Assembly (NCBI RefSeq): GCF_020622065.1
Contig: NZ_JAHRYQ010000001.1
Span: 1,240,001-1,304,000, forward strand
Length of the DNA: 64,000 bases
Source: Geothrix sp.
GTDB taxonomy: Bacteria; Acidobacteriota; Holophagae; Holophagales; Holophagaceae
Direction of reading: 5' to 3'
In this document: one piece after another, positions 43,024-51,039 of the stretch
Layout: each line of letters starts with the position of its first letter
Numbering within the stretch: position 1 is the stretch's first letter
The notes under the pieces: model-generated
Database searches by the model: none
What the model was told of the DNA's origin: nothing
What the model saw: only the letters and a program-made list of their open reading frames with translations
Translations under genes and position numbers: made by a program

Positions 43024-43481
43024 TTCACACCTCCGGCGGCGCGCTTCACGGCTTTTCGGATGCGCGGATAGGTGCCGCAGCGGCAGACATGATCGGCGAA
43101 GGCCTCGTCGATGTCGCCGTCCGTGGGATGGGCCTGGCGCTTGAGCAGTGCCGCGGCGGTCATGATCATGCCGGGCTGGCAGTAGCCGCACTGGGCCACA
43201 TCCTCGGCGATCCAGGCCTGCTGCACCGGGTGGGAGCCATCCTTCGACAGGCCCTCCACGGTGGTGACGGCGTGCCCGGCGGCCTCCTTGAGGCTCGTCT
43301 GGCAGGACTTCACGGCCTGCCCATCGAGGTGGACGGTGCAGGATCCGCAGACACCCTGGCCGCATCCGAACTTGGTGCCCGTGAGCCCGAGGGTGTCGCG
43401 CAGGATCCATAAGAGGGGCGTGTCGGCCTCGGCATCCACGGTGCGGATGCGGCCGTTCACGGTGAGCTGATAGGAAGGCAT
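43020..43481 (-). CDS. [2Fe-2S] small subunit of molybdenum hydroxylase, copy 2
   Basis: A 153-residue protein with cysteine positions identical to those of copy 1: C40, C45, C48, C60, C98, C101, C133 and C135. [15 protein letters not shown] binds the first cluster and [10 protein letters not shown] plus CRCGTY the second. It is the first gene of the molybdenum island on the minus strand. The start at 43479-43481 has GGAGCTG upstream. It is divergent from an exported SnoaL-like protein. The upstream region has no clear operator that I can see. Confidence 0.95.
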   Translation of the reverse strand: MPSYQLTVNGRIRTVDAEADTPLLWILRDTLGLTGTKFGCGQGVCGSCTVHLDGQAVKSCQTSLKEAAGHAVTTVEGLSKDGSHPVQQAWIAEDVAQCGYCQPGMIMTAAALLKRQAHPTDGDIDEAFADHVCRCGTYPRIRKAVKRAAGGVK

Positions 43482-43579
43482 GGCAGCTCCTGGAAAGATC
43501 GCGTGACGAGGTTTCCACCCTACGCCGCTGGAGGCTGACCCGCAACGATGGTAGGGTTCGGACACCTTGCGGAGGAGCC

Positions 43580-44449
43580 GTGCCGGGACGCCTGAACTGT
43601 CTCCCCTGGGTGCTGGCGGTCGGGGCTTCGCTCCTGGCGCAGGGGCCTACCCTCGAACCGGTCCTTCAAGCGGAGCTGGCCTTCGCCCGTCTGGCCGACG
43701 AGCAGGGGATCCGCACGGCGTTCCTGGCATGCCTGGAGCCGGACGCCCTGGTCTTCACGCCCCGCATGACTTCCGCCCGGGAGCACTACGGATCTGGACC
43801 CGGTGACCCGGGCCACCTCGCGTGGTACCCCGAGGCCATGGGTCTCGCCGCCTCCGGCGACCTGGCCTGGAGCCTGGGCCCCTGGGCCTACGCCGCGAAA
43901 AAAGGCGAGACGCCCCTGGTTCATGGCCACTTCCTGTCGCTCTGGCGGCAGCAACGCGATGGGCGCTGGAAGGTGGAGGCCGACATCGGTGTGCCCCACC
44001 CGGCAGCGGCGCAGCCCGCCGCCCTGTTTGCCGCCGGGGTTGCATCTGGGGGGCCTTCGGCGGGCCGCAAGGGGCAGACCGAGGATCAGGATCCCAGTGC
44101 GGCCCTCCAGCGGCTGGAATCACAGCTGTCCAGGGCCTGGGCCGTGAAGGGCGGTTCGGCCCTCCTTCCCTGGCTCGCCCGGGACGCCCGGATCCTGCGG
44201 CGGGGGCACCCTCCCCTCCGAGGAATGGCCGCGATCACCGGGGTTCTTCAGGCGGAGGGGCCCGGAACCCGCTGGGAGCCGGGCCGGATCAAGGTCTCCC
44301 GAGCCGGGGACCTGGCCTGGACCTGCGGAGAGACCATGCCTGACGAAGCCGGCGCTTCCGCCAGCTATCTCCGCATCTGGACCCTGGAATCGGGCACCTG
44401 GAGGGTGCTCTTCGATGTGCGGGTCCCCCATCCGGCCCGTCCGAACTAG
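43580..44449 (+). CDS. exported protein with two SnoaL/DUF4440-like domains
   Basis: A 289-residue protein starting at GTG 43580 with GGAGGAG five bases upstream. A signal peptide ([18 protein letters not shown]) leads into two similar NTF2-like domains, about 25-135 and 165-285. Each ends in the same style: [15 protein letters not shown] in the first and [15 protein letters not shown] in the second, and each has a [11 protein letters not shown] / [12 protein letters not shown] strand. This suggests an internal duplication. SnoaL/DUF4440 domains form ligand pockets and some are enzymes. It lies 49 bases before fliO on the same strand but is probably unrelated to flagella. Function unknown. 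Confidence 0.82.
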   Translation: MPGRLNCLPWVLAVGASLLAQGPTLEPVLQAELAFARLADEQGIRTAFLACLEPDALVFTPRMTSAREHYGSGPGDPGHLAWYPEAMGLAASGDLAWSLGPWAYAAKKGETPLVHGHFLSLWRQQRDGRWKVEADIGVPHPAAAQPAALFAAGVASGGPSAGRKGQTEDQDPSAALQRLESQLSRAWAVKGGSALLPWLARDARILRRGHPPLRGMAAITGVLQAEGPGTRWEPGRIKVSRAGDLAWTCGETMPDEAGASASYLRIWTLESGTWRVLFDVRVPHPARPN

Positions 44450-44451
44450 CC

Positions 44452-44468
44452 CTGGCATCCGTCTCGCC
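44452..44468 (+). promoter_or_regulatory. possible sigma-54 promoter of the flagellar export operon
   Basis: CTGGCATCCGTCTCGCC matches the sigma-54 pattern CTGGCA-N5-TTGC with GG (44454-44455) and GC (44466-44467) ten bases apart, although TCGC replaces TTGC. The transcription start would be near 44479, 19 bases before the fliO start. Sigma-54 commonly drives mid-flagellar genes. It lies only three bases after the upstream stop codon. Confidence 0.35.
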
Positions 44469-44497
44469 CTTCTCCTGCACTGTGTCGGGAGTTTGTC

Positions 44498-45028
44498 GTG
44501 CTGCGTCGGATCGTGCTGTCCTTTGGATTGTTGCTGGGCCTGGGTCTCGGGGCCCAGGGCACAGACCGGCCCGCGCCGCCGCCCACCCCGGCGGAGAAGG
44601 AACTGCAGGCTCCCTTGACGCTGGAGGACGGAAAACCGACTCCGGGACAGGCCCCCGAAAGCGCCCCCTCGGGGCTGCGGGCCTTCGGGTCGCTGGTGCT
44701 GGTCCTGGGCCTGGCGGGCGGAAGCCTCTGGGCGCTGAGGAAATACGGGCGGGGCCGTCTCCCCGGAGGTGGTGGCGGGAAGCTGCGGGTGGAGGAAACC
44801 CTCGCCCTGGGCGACCGCCGCTTCGTGTCCATCCTCGAGGCCGAGGGGGAACGGTTCCTCATCGGGCTGACGCCCCAGGGCATCAGCCTCATCTCCCGCC
44901 TCGATCCCGGGGACCGGGGTGAGCCGGACAGTTTCGACGAGGCCCTGTCGCGCCAGGTGGACCTGGGCCGCCCGGTGCCCGTGAAGGAGATGGAGGCCCT
45001 CCTGAAGCAGGGCGGAGGTGGCCAGTGA
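44498..45028 (+). CDS. fliO: flagellar biosynthesis protein FliO
   Basis: A 176-residue membrane protein starting at GTG 44498. A signal-like N-terminus is followed by a proline-rich periplasmic part, one transmembrane helix (about 64-82, SLVLVLGLAGGSLWAL) and a cytoplasmic domain of about 75 residues with LRVEETLALGDRRFVSILE, the FliO signature. FliO stabilises FliP during assembly of the export gate. The stop overlaps the fliP start (GTGA). Family members differ strongly in sequence, but the position before fliPQR confirms the call. Confidence 0.9.
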   Translation: MLRRIVLSFGLLLGLGLGAQGTDRPAPPPTPAEKELQAPLTLEDGKPTPGQAPESAPSGLRAFGSLVLVLGLAGGSLWALRKYGRGRLPGGGGGKLRVEETLALGDRRFVSILEAEGERFLIGLTPQGISLISRLDPGDRGEPDSFDEALSRQVDLGRPVPVKEMEALLKQGGGGQ

Positions 45029-45780
45029 AGCGCATCCTCCGCTGGCTGCCCGTCGCCTTTCTGCTCCTGGCCGGGCTGAGCCTCTGCGCGCAGCAGCCGG
45101 CCCCCTTGCCCTCCCTGACGGTGGATTTCGGCAAGACGCCCTCGGGCCCGGCCCTCAGCTCCAGCCTCCAGGCGGTGCTGCTGCTGACCATCCTCACCAT
45201 GGCGCCGACCATCCTCATGACCGCCACCAGCTTCACCCGCATCGTGGTGGTCATGCATTTCCTCCGCCAGGGCCTCGGCACTCAGCAGACGCCCTCGAAT
45301 CAGGTGCTCATCAGCCTGTCGCTGGTGCTGACCTTCTTCATCATGGCGCCCACGGCCCGAGAAATTAACGCCACGGTGCTGCAGCCCCTGCAGCGCAACG
45401 AGCTGACCACGGATCAGGCCCTGGACCGCACGGCGGCGCCCATGAAGGTGTTCATGCTGCGCCACACCCGCAAGAAGGATCTGGCGCTGTTCCTCCGCAT
45501 CGCCAAGGCCCAGGCGCCCAAGACCAAGGCCGATGTCCCCATGGAATGCCTGCTGCCGGCCTTCCTCATCAGCGAGCTGAAGACCGCCTTCGAGATCGGC
45601 TTCATGATCTTCCTGCCCTTCCTGGTGGTGGACATGGTGGTGGCGAGCATCCTGCTGAGCATGGGCATGATGATGCTGCCGCCCGTGGTGATCTCGCTGC
45701 CCTTCAAGGTGCTCCTGTTCGTGCTGGTGGACGGCTGGTACCTCATCGTCGGGTCGCTCGTGAGGGGGTACACCGGATGA
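45025..45780 (+). CDS. fliP: flagellar export gate protein FliP
   Basis: A 251-residue membrane protein with a cleavable signal (LPVAFLLLAGLSLCA) and four helices. Well-conserved FliP stretches are seen: TILTMAPTILMTATSFTRIV, the DKGW-like segment replaced by LRIAKAQAP, and the C-terminal MIFLPFLVVDMVVASILLSM then VISLPFKVLLFVLVDGW. Five FliP, one FliR and four FliQ form the export gate. Length is normal (245-255). It overlaps fliO upstream and fliQ downstream, in the order fliO-P-Q-R-flhB typical of flagellated bacteria. Confidence 0.97.
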   Translation: MKRILRWLPVAFLLLAGLSLCAQQPAPLPSLTVDFGKTPSGPALSSSLQAVLLLTILTMAPTILMTATSFTRIVVVMHFLRQGLGTQQTPSNQVLISLSLVLTFFIMAPTAREINATVLQPLQRNELTTDQALDRTAAPMKVFMLRHTRKKDLALFLRIAKAQAPKTKADVPMECLLPAFLISELKTAFEIGFMIFLPFLVVDMVVASILLSMGMMMLPPVVISLPFKVLLFVLVDGWYLIVGSLVRGYTG

Positions 45781-46055
45781 ACGAGCTTCTGATCGCCCAG
45801 ATCGGGAAGGATGCCCTCCGCACGGCGCTGCTGGTGGCGGGACCCGCCCTGGTGGTGTCACTGGTGGTCGGCCTGCTGATCTCGGTGTTCCAGGTGGTGA
45901 CCAGCCTCCAGGACCAGACCATCGCCTTCGTGCCCAAGGTCGTGGCCGTGATGGTGGTGGTGGCCATCAGCTTCCCCTGGATGCTCCAGGTCATGCTGCA
46001 GTTCACCACCCGCATGTTCACGGAGTTCAACGGTGTCGTACGGCAGTTGAACTGA
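45777..46055 (+). CDS. fliQ: flagellar export gate protein FliQ
   Basis: A 92-residue protein with two transmembrane helices (about 17-40 and 50-72). Conserved parts are LVVGLLISVFQVVTSLQDQTIAFVPK, which matches the FliQ family closely, and a short C-terminus. It forms part of the type III export gate with FliP and FliR. Its ATG overlaps the fliP stop (ATGA). The longer open frame upstream is the fliP shadow. It is eight bases before fliR. Confidence 0.97.
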   Translation: MNELLIAQIGKDALRTALLVAGPALVVSLVVGLLISVFQVVTSLQDQTIAFVPKVVAVMVVVAISFPWMLQVMLQFTTRMFTEFNGVVRQLN

Positions 46056-46063
46056 GGCGGACC

Positions 46064-46849
46064 ATGACGCCGACCCTCTCCAGTTCCGCCATCTGGGCCT
46101 TCACGGGTGCCAAGGCGGTGCTCTGGATGCTGGTGCTCACGCGCATCACGGGGCTGCTGGCGGCCTTTCCCATGCTCGGCTCCGAGCAGATGCCCCTCCA
46201 GATCCGTGCGGCCCTGGGCGCGCTGCTGGCCACGGTGATCCTTCCCGTGATCCCCGTTCCGGCCGCGGTGCCGGCCGGCCTGCCGGAACTGCTGGGCCTC
46301 ATGGCCTCAGAGCTGGCCGTCGGCCTGCTGCTGGGCACCGTGGTGGCCTGGATCCTCGAGGCTGTGGCCTTTGCAGGCACCCTCATGGACACTCAGATGG
46401 GCTTCTCCTTCGTGCAGTTCATCGATCCTTCCAGCTCCCAGAGCACCTCCGTGTCCGGGTCGCTGATGATGCAGACGGCGACGCTGCTGGTGTTCGTGAC
46501 GGGCCTGCACCATCAGATGATCGTGGCCCTGGTGGACAGCTACCGCGTGGCGCCCCTGGGGCAGGGCGTGCCGCTGCAGGTGATGGGCCTGGTTTCGCTC
46601 CTGGGGCAGCTGCTGGCCAAGGGGTTCCAGCTGGCCTTCCCGGTGCTGGCCGTACTCTTCCTCCTGGATCTGGTCCTGGGCATCTGCGGCAAGTTCATGC
46701 CCCAGCTCCAGCTGCTCCAGCTGAGTTTCCCCCTGAAGATCGCCCTGGGCATGGTCATTCTCGGGCTCCTGCTCCGGGAGCTGGGCCCCTGGCTGGTGCC
46801 GCTGTTCGAGACGGCGCCGCGCCTGGCCCTGAAGCTGCTGGGGGGCTGA
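46064..46849 (+). CDS. fliR: flagellar export gate protein FliR
   Basis: A 261-residue membrane protein with six or more hydrophobic helices. FliR hallmarks are RITGLLAAFPMLGSEQMPLQ, LLLGTVVAWILEAVAFAG and the C-terminal LLQLSFPLKIALGMVILGL. It completes the helical export gate and contacts FlhB. Length is typical. Its stop is one base before the flhB start. No fusion to flhB is seen, unlike in some bacteria. Confidence 0.97.
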   Translation: MTPTLSSSAIWAFTGAKAVLWMLVLTRITGLLAAFPMLGSEQMPLQIRAALGALLATVILPVIPVPAAVPAGLPELLGLMASELAVGLLLGTVVAWILEAVAFAGTLMDTQMGFSFVQFIDPSSSQSTSVSGSLMMQTATLLVFVTGLHHQMIVALVDSYRVAPLGQGVPLQVMGLVSLLGQLLAKGFQLAFPVLAVLFLLDLVLGICGKFMPQLQLLQLSFPLKIALGMVILGLLLRELGPWLVPLFETAPRLALKLLGG

Positions 46850-46850
46850 G

Positions 46851-47906
46851 ATGGCGAACGATCCCGGCCGCACCGAGAAGGCCACCCCACGGCGCCGGCA
46901 AAAGGCCCGCGATGAGGGATCCGTCTCTCGAAGCACGGATTTCGATGGGGCGGTGCTTCTCTGGGGGAACTTCTTCCTCTTCATGGGGCTGGGCGGCACC
47001 ACCATGGCGCTGATGGCCCAGCAGGTGGCCCACTTCCTGCGCCGTGCCCAGCCCGGGGCGCTGGCGGAAGCGGGCCGCGTCTCCCTGCTGGGGGATGTGG
47101 TGATGATCCTGGGGCGCCTCCTGCTCCCCTTCCTGGCCGTGAATCTGCTGGTGGCCCTGGCGACCGGGTTTGCCCAGCGGGGCTTCAGCTTCAGCACGAA
47201 GCCGCTCCAGCCGAAGTTCGACCGCCTGAACCCGGCCCAGGGCTTCAAGCGGATCTTCTCCTCCCGGGCCGCCATGGACCTCATCAAGAGCCTGGCCAAA
47301 TTCACCCTGCTGACCGGCGTGGCCTACGCCGTGCTGGCCCCGCGGATCCCGATCCTGCTCGATACCTTGAAGCTGCCCCTGGGCCAGTCGCTGGATCTGT
47401 TCCAGAGCGCGGTCTTCGCGCTCTACCGGAATGTGATGCTGGCCATGCTCCTGCTCGCCCTGTCGGACTTCGCCTGGCAGCGGTTCACCTGGGAGAAGAG
47501 CATCCGCATGACCAAGCAGGAGGTGAAGGACGAGGCGAAGGACTCCGAGGGCAGCCCCGAGGTCAAGCAGCGGCAGAAGTCCATCATGCAGGCCACGGCG
47601 CGCAGGCACATGCTGGCGGAAGTCCCCAAGGCGACGGTGGTGGTGACCAACCCCACCCATGTGGCCATCGCCCTCCGCTACGACGAGCAGACCGCCGCGC
47701 CGATCTGCGTGGCCAAGGGCCTGGACCACCTCGCCTTGAAGATCCGCGAACGAGCCCGGGAGGCCGGTGTGCCCACCCTGGAGCGGCCGGAACTGGCGCG
47801 GGCGCTCTACCGGGCGGTCGAGGTGGACCAGCCCATCCCCAAGGACCTCTACCAGGCCGTGGCCCAGGTCCTGGCCTTCGTCTACCGCCTGCGGGGGGCG
47901 GCATGA
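46851..47906 (+). CDS. flhB: flagellar export switch protein FlhB
   Basis: A 351-residue protein. Four N-terminal helices lie between about 35 and 210. The cytoplasmic domain (about 215-351) carries the autocleavage motif NPTH at 267-270 (VVVTNPTHVAIALRY), whose cleavage between Asn and Pro switches substrate specificity from rod/hook to filament proteins. The basic N-terminus (RTEKATPRRRQKARDEG) is also characteristic. The next flagellar genes (flhA, flhF, fleN) are not in the window; a receiver protein follows after 67 bases. Confidence 0.97.
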   Translation: MANDPGRTEKATPRRRQKARDEGSVSRSTDFDGAVLLWGNFFLFMGLGGTTMALMAQQVAHFLRRAQPGALAEAGRVSLLGDVVMILGRLLLPFLAVNLLVALATGFAQRGFSFSTKPLQPKFDRLNPAQGFKRIFSSRAAMDLIKSLAKFTLLTGVAYAVLAPRIPILLDTLKLPLGQSLDLFQSAVFALYRNVMLAMLLLALSDFAWQRFTWEKSIRMTKQEVKDEAKDSEGSPEVKQRQKSIMQATARRHMLAEVPKATVVVTNPTHVAIALRYDEQTAAPICVAKGLDHLALKIRERAREAGVPTLERPELARALYRAVEVDQPIPKDLYQAVAQVLAFVYRLRGAA

Positions 47907-47973
47907 GCCCCAGGCTCGAGTCGGGCACGGATCGGGCCGAAAAGGTATCTTTAGGCCAGCCCCAGGATCCCCC

Positions 47974-48627
47974 GTGACCCCTCGTCCCATCGTTCCGCCC
48001 CATCTGCCGCCCCCCAGACTGCTGCTGGTGGACGACGATCCCGTGCCCCGGGAGACGCTGTCCACGCTGCTGATGGGTGAGGGCTTCCAGGTGGTGACCG
48101 CGGCGACGGGAGAGGAGGCCGACCGGTTGTTGCGGTCAGCCAAGCCCCCCTTCGAGCTGGTGATCACGGATCTGGTGATGCCGGGCATGTCGGGGATGGA
48201 TGTGCTCCGGGCCGCCCTGAACACCAACCCGAGCTGCACGGTCCTGGTCCTGACGGGCTTCGGCAGCGTGCGGGAGGCGACGGAGGCCATGGAGCTGGGC
48301 GCCTTCGACTTCGTCACCAAGCCCATGCAGATTGACCAGTTCCGAAACACCCTCCGGCGTCTCATGGAGCGCCGGGACATGGCCCATGAACGCGACGAGC
48401 TGCGGGAGAAGGTGAAGGCCCTGACCGAGCGGGCCGAACGCCTGGAAACCACCCTGGGGCGCATGGAGATCCTGGCCAACCAGATCGCCCCCGGGGGGGG
48501 AGCGGCCGAGAAGCCGGACGCCCTGGTGGACCTCGAGCGGCTCGCCGCGCTGAAGGCCAAGGGCCTGCTCACGGATGAGGAGTTCGACCAGGGCAAGAAG
48601 AACCTGCTGGCGCGGTGGCTCGCGTGA
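47974..48627 (+). CDS. response regulator with coiled coil and SHOCT domain
   Basis: A 217-residue protein starting at GTG 47974 with AGGA six bases upstream. Residues 14-125 are a receiver, with D20-D22 in the acidic pocket, D66 (LVITDLVMPG) as phosphoacceptor and K in FVTKPMQ. A coiled coil rich in charged heptads (about 128-180) follows. The last 32 residues (VDLERLAALKAKGLLTDEEFDQGKKNLL) are a SHOCT domain, a short oligomerisation element. There is no DNA-binding or enzyme output. Its place between flhB and a repeat protein suggests a motility-linked or general signalling role. The downstream gene overlaps its stop. Confidence 0.87.
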   Translation: MTPRPIVPPHLPPPRLLLVDDDPVPRETLSTLLMGEGFQVVTAATGEEADRLLRSAKPPFELVITDLVMPGMSGMDVLRAALNTNPSCTVLVLTGFGSVREATEAMELGAFDFVTKPMQIDQFRNTLRRLMERRDMAHERDELREKVKALTERAERLETTLGRMEILANQIAPGGGAAEKPDALVDLERLAALKAKGLLTDEEFDQGKKNLLARWLA

Positions 48628-50417
48628 ACGGTCCCGCGGGCCTGGTCATCCTGTTCGCCACGGCCTCCCTCCTGGGGCAGCACGGGTCGCCCAAGGCCGC
48701 CCCCGGCGGGACCGCCGCACAGGAGAAGGCCACCCAGCGGATGACGGACGCCCAGGCCGCCGAGCTGGCCAAGGAGGCGCTGAGGGCAGAAAACCCCACC
48801 GCCATCCGTGCGTTGCTCGGCCGGCTGAAAGGCCACACCTTCAAGTCGAGCAAGGTGCCGGAGCGGGAGCTGGTGCTCTACGCCCAGGGCATGCTGGAAG
48901 CCCGCCTGGGGAACCTCAGCGCGGCGGCCCCGCCCCTGAAGAAGCTGGAGAAGCAGTGGCCCAAGTCCCCTTTCATGGGGGAGGTCCAGACCCTCTTGGC
49001 GGAAGAGGCCGTCGGGCAGCGGCGCTTCAAGGATGCGGAGGGCCGCCTGCACCGAGCCCTGGCCTCCGACCTCACCTCGGAGCGCAAGCGGAAGGCCCAG
49101 GAACTGCTGCTGTGGACCCTGGTGGAGCAGGGCCGGCCCCGGGAGGGCATGCCCATCGTGCAGTCGCTCCGCCCCCTGGAGGGCAACGAGAAACCCAGTG
49201 AAAAGGGGCTGGCGGCCATCGTGGAGATCCTGGGCGCGGCGGGCGACCGGGCCCAGATCGAAGGCAGCCGGAATGCCTTCCTGAACCTCTACCCCAAGAG
49301 CGAGCTGCTGGCCCGGGTGAACCTGGCCTATGGCCAGACCCTGGGACGCACGGGAGATGCCAAGGGCTCGGCCGAGGTGCTGCGCAAGCTCATCAAGGAC
49401 CATCCGAGCTCGGTCCAGGCGGATGACGCCCGCTTGGCCCTGGCGAGCCTGCTCACGGATGGAAGCCTGGCCGATGCCAAGGACATGCCCAGCGCGGAAT
49501 CCCTGCTGGCCGAGATCCGCAAGGGCGGCCGGAAGCTGCCCAAGGGGCCCGCCCAGATCGTGGAGCTGCGGGTGCTGGTGGGGAAGTCGCTCTGGGAGGA
49601 ATCTCTCAACTTGGCGGAGGCCATGGAGGGGGGCGGCGTCCCGAGTGAACCCGAAGCGAAGAAACTCTGGCGGGTCGCCTGGAACGCCTGGGTGGCCCAG
49701 CGGCTGGAGAAGGGCTTCCCGGGCGAGCTGCTGGCGCGCCTGAAACCGGGCGCCTTCCTGGCGCTGGAAGCGAAGGGCCGCACGGGGGTGGCGGAGCTCC
49801 TGGCCTTCAACGGCCTGCTGGAGGCCCTGCCGTCCCTGATCGCCGAAGCTCCCGCCAAGGAGCGTCCGGGGCTGCGCAAGGCCGCTCTGGCCAAGGTCCA
49901 GCCGGAAGCCCAGCCGCAGGGCGTGCTGAAGCTGCTGCCGCTCCGCGGGGATACGCCGGACGAAGCCCTGGCGCGGGCACGGGCGGAAGCGGCGCTGGAG
50001 CGCTGGCCGCAGCTGCGAAGCGCGCTAGGACGGGCACGGCCCGGACCGGAGCGGATGAAGGCGCTGCTGCGCCTGCTGCAGCGCCCGATGGGGAAGGGGG
50101 AGACCCAGGTCCAGCGTCTGAAGGAAGCCGAGGGCTGGTGGGCCCGGTGCACCGAGAAGGGAGAGCTCCGCGAACCCCTCGGGATCCTGGTGGCCGATCT
50201 GCGGTTCCAGACCGGTGATGCCCGGGGCGCCCTGGCCCTGTACCCCGCGAAGACGGCCGCGGTGGACCAGCGGGGCTGGGTGGCCCTCATGCGGGCCCAG
50301 GCCCTGCTGAAGCTCGGCCAGCGGGAGCAGGCGCGGCTCCAGATCCGCGAAGCCCGGGATGAACAGGGCTTCAAGGGCCAGCGGGATGCCCTCGCCCGGA
50401 GTCTGGGCGCGTACTAG
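48615..50417 (+). CDS. exported helical-repeat protein of unknown function
   Basis: A 600-residue protein. The N-terminus (GPAGLVILFATASLLGQ) looks like a signal peptide, so a periplasmic or outer-membrane location is likely. Most of the chain is helical with TPR-like units, for example YAQGMLEARLGNLSAAAPPLKKLE, VNLAYGQTLGRTGDAKGSAE and LMRAQALLKLGQREQARLQIR. A central alanine/leucine-rich region is less clear. Two starts are possible, GTG 48615 and GTG 48624; the second overlaps the receiver stop in GTGA style. No specific family is recognised. The coupling to the receiver gene implies shared expression. It may be a scaffold for an envelope complex. Confidence 0.8.
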   Translation: MARVNGPAGLVILFATASLLGQHGSPKAAPGGTAAQEKATQRMTDAQAAELAKEALRAENPTAIRALLGRLKGHTFKSSKVPERELVLYAQGMLEARLGNLSAAAPPLKKLEKQWPKSPFMGEVQTLLAEEAVGQRRFKDAEGRLHRALASDLTSERKRKAQELLLWTLVEQGRPREGMPIVQSLRPLEGNEKPSEKGLAAIVEILGAAGDRAQIEGSRNAFLNLYPKSELLARVNLAYGQTLGRTGDAKGSAEVLRKLIKDHPSSVQADDARLALASLLTDGSLADAKDMPSAESLLAEIRKGGRKLPKGPAQIVELRVLVGKSLWEESLNLAEAMEGGGVPSEPEAKKLWRVAWNAWVAQRLEKGFPGELLARLKPGAFLALEAKGRTGVAELLAFNGLLEALPSLIAEAPAKERPGLRKAALAKVQPEAQPQGVLKLLPLRGDTPDEALARARAEAALERWPQLRSALGRARPGPERMKALLRLLQRPMGKGETQVQRLKEAEGWWARCTEKGELREPLGILVADLRFQTGDARGALALYPAKTAAVDQRGWVALMRAQALLKLGQREQARLQIREARDEQGFKGQRDALARSLGAY

Positions 50418-50460
50418 GGCCCGTCGGCGCTATCCTGGGAGATCCCCCTGGAGAGACCCG

Positions 50461-51039
50461 ATGCGCCCCCTGATCGCCCTCCTCTTGTCGATGGCCGCGC
50501 TGGCCTTGAGTGCCGGCCCCAAGCCCCAGGTGAAGCTGGATACCTCCATGGGCGTGATCGTCATGGAACTCGAGCCCGAAGCCGCGCCGAAGACGGTGGA
50601 CAATTTCCTGAAGTATGTGAAGAAGGGCCAGTACAAAGGCACCATCTTCCACCGCGTCATTCCGGGGTTCATGATCCAGGGCGGCGGCTATGTGGATTAC
50701 CTGGGGAAGAAGCGCACGGACGCCTCCATCCCCAATGAGGCCGACCGCGCCTTGGCGGCGGGCCTGAAGAACAAGCGCGGGACGGTGGCCATGGCCCGGA
50801 CGCCGGACCCCCACAGCGCGGCCGCGGAGTTCTTCATCAATGTGGTGGACAACCCCACCTTGGATTTCAAGGGCAAGACCAATGACAAGACCTGGGGCTA
50901 CTGCGTGTTCGGCCGGGTCATCAAGGGCATGGATGTGGTCGACCGCATCAAGGCCGTGAAGACGAGCAACAAGCGCAGCGATTTCCTGAACCTGCCGGTG
51001 AAGACCGTGCTCATCAAGGACGCGGTTCAGATCCAATGA
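50461..51039 (+). CDS. exported cyclophilin-type peptidyl-prolyl isomerase
   Basis: A 192-residue protein with a signal peptide (MRPLIALLLSMAALALSAG) and a cyclophilin domain (about 25-188). The core motifs are FHRVIPGFMIQGGGY, with the catalytic arginine and phenylalanine, and AAAEFFINVVDN, plus YCVFGRVIKGMDVVDRI. It resembles PpiA/periplasmic cyclophilin. It should catalyse proline isomerisation in the periplasm, alongside the FKBP at 5222. GGAGA precedes the ATG. Its last 26 bases overlap the convergent Kdo-kinase-like gene, so neither has a separate terminator. Confidence 0.95.
   Translation: MRPLIALLLSMAALALSAGPKPQVKLDTSMGVIVMELEPEAAPKTVDNFLKYVKKGQYKGTIFHRVIPGFMIQGGGYVDYLGKKRTDASIPNEADRALAAGLKNKRGTVAMARTPDPHSAAAEFFINVVDNPTLDFKGKTNDKTWGYCVFGRVIKGMDVVDRIKAVKTSNKRSDFLNLPVKTVLIKDAVQIQ

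Noticed and set aside
46755-49403. A long minus-strand open frame across flhB and the receiver-SHOCT gene
   Set aside because: It runs across several convincing plus-strand genes in antisense and shows no conserved domain.
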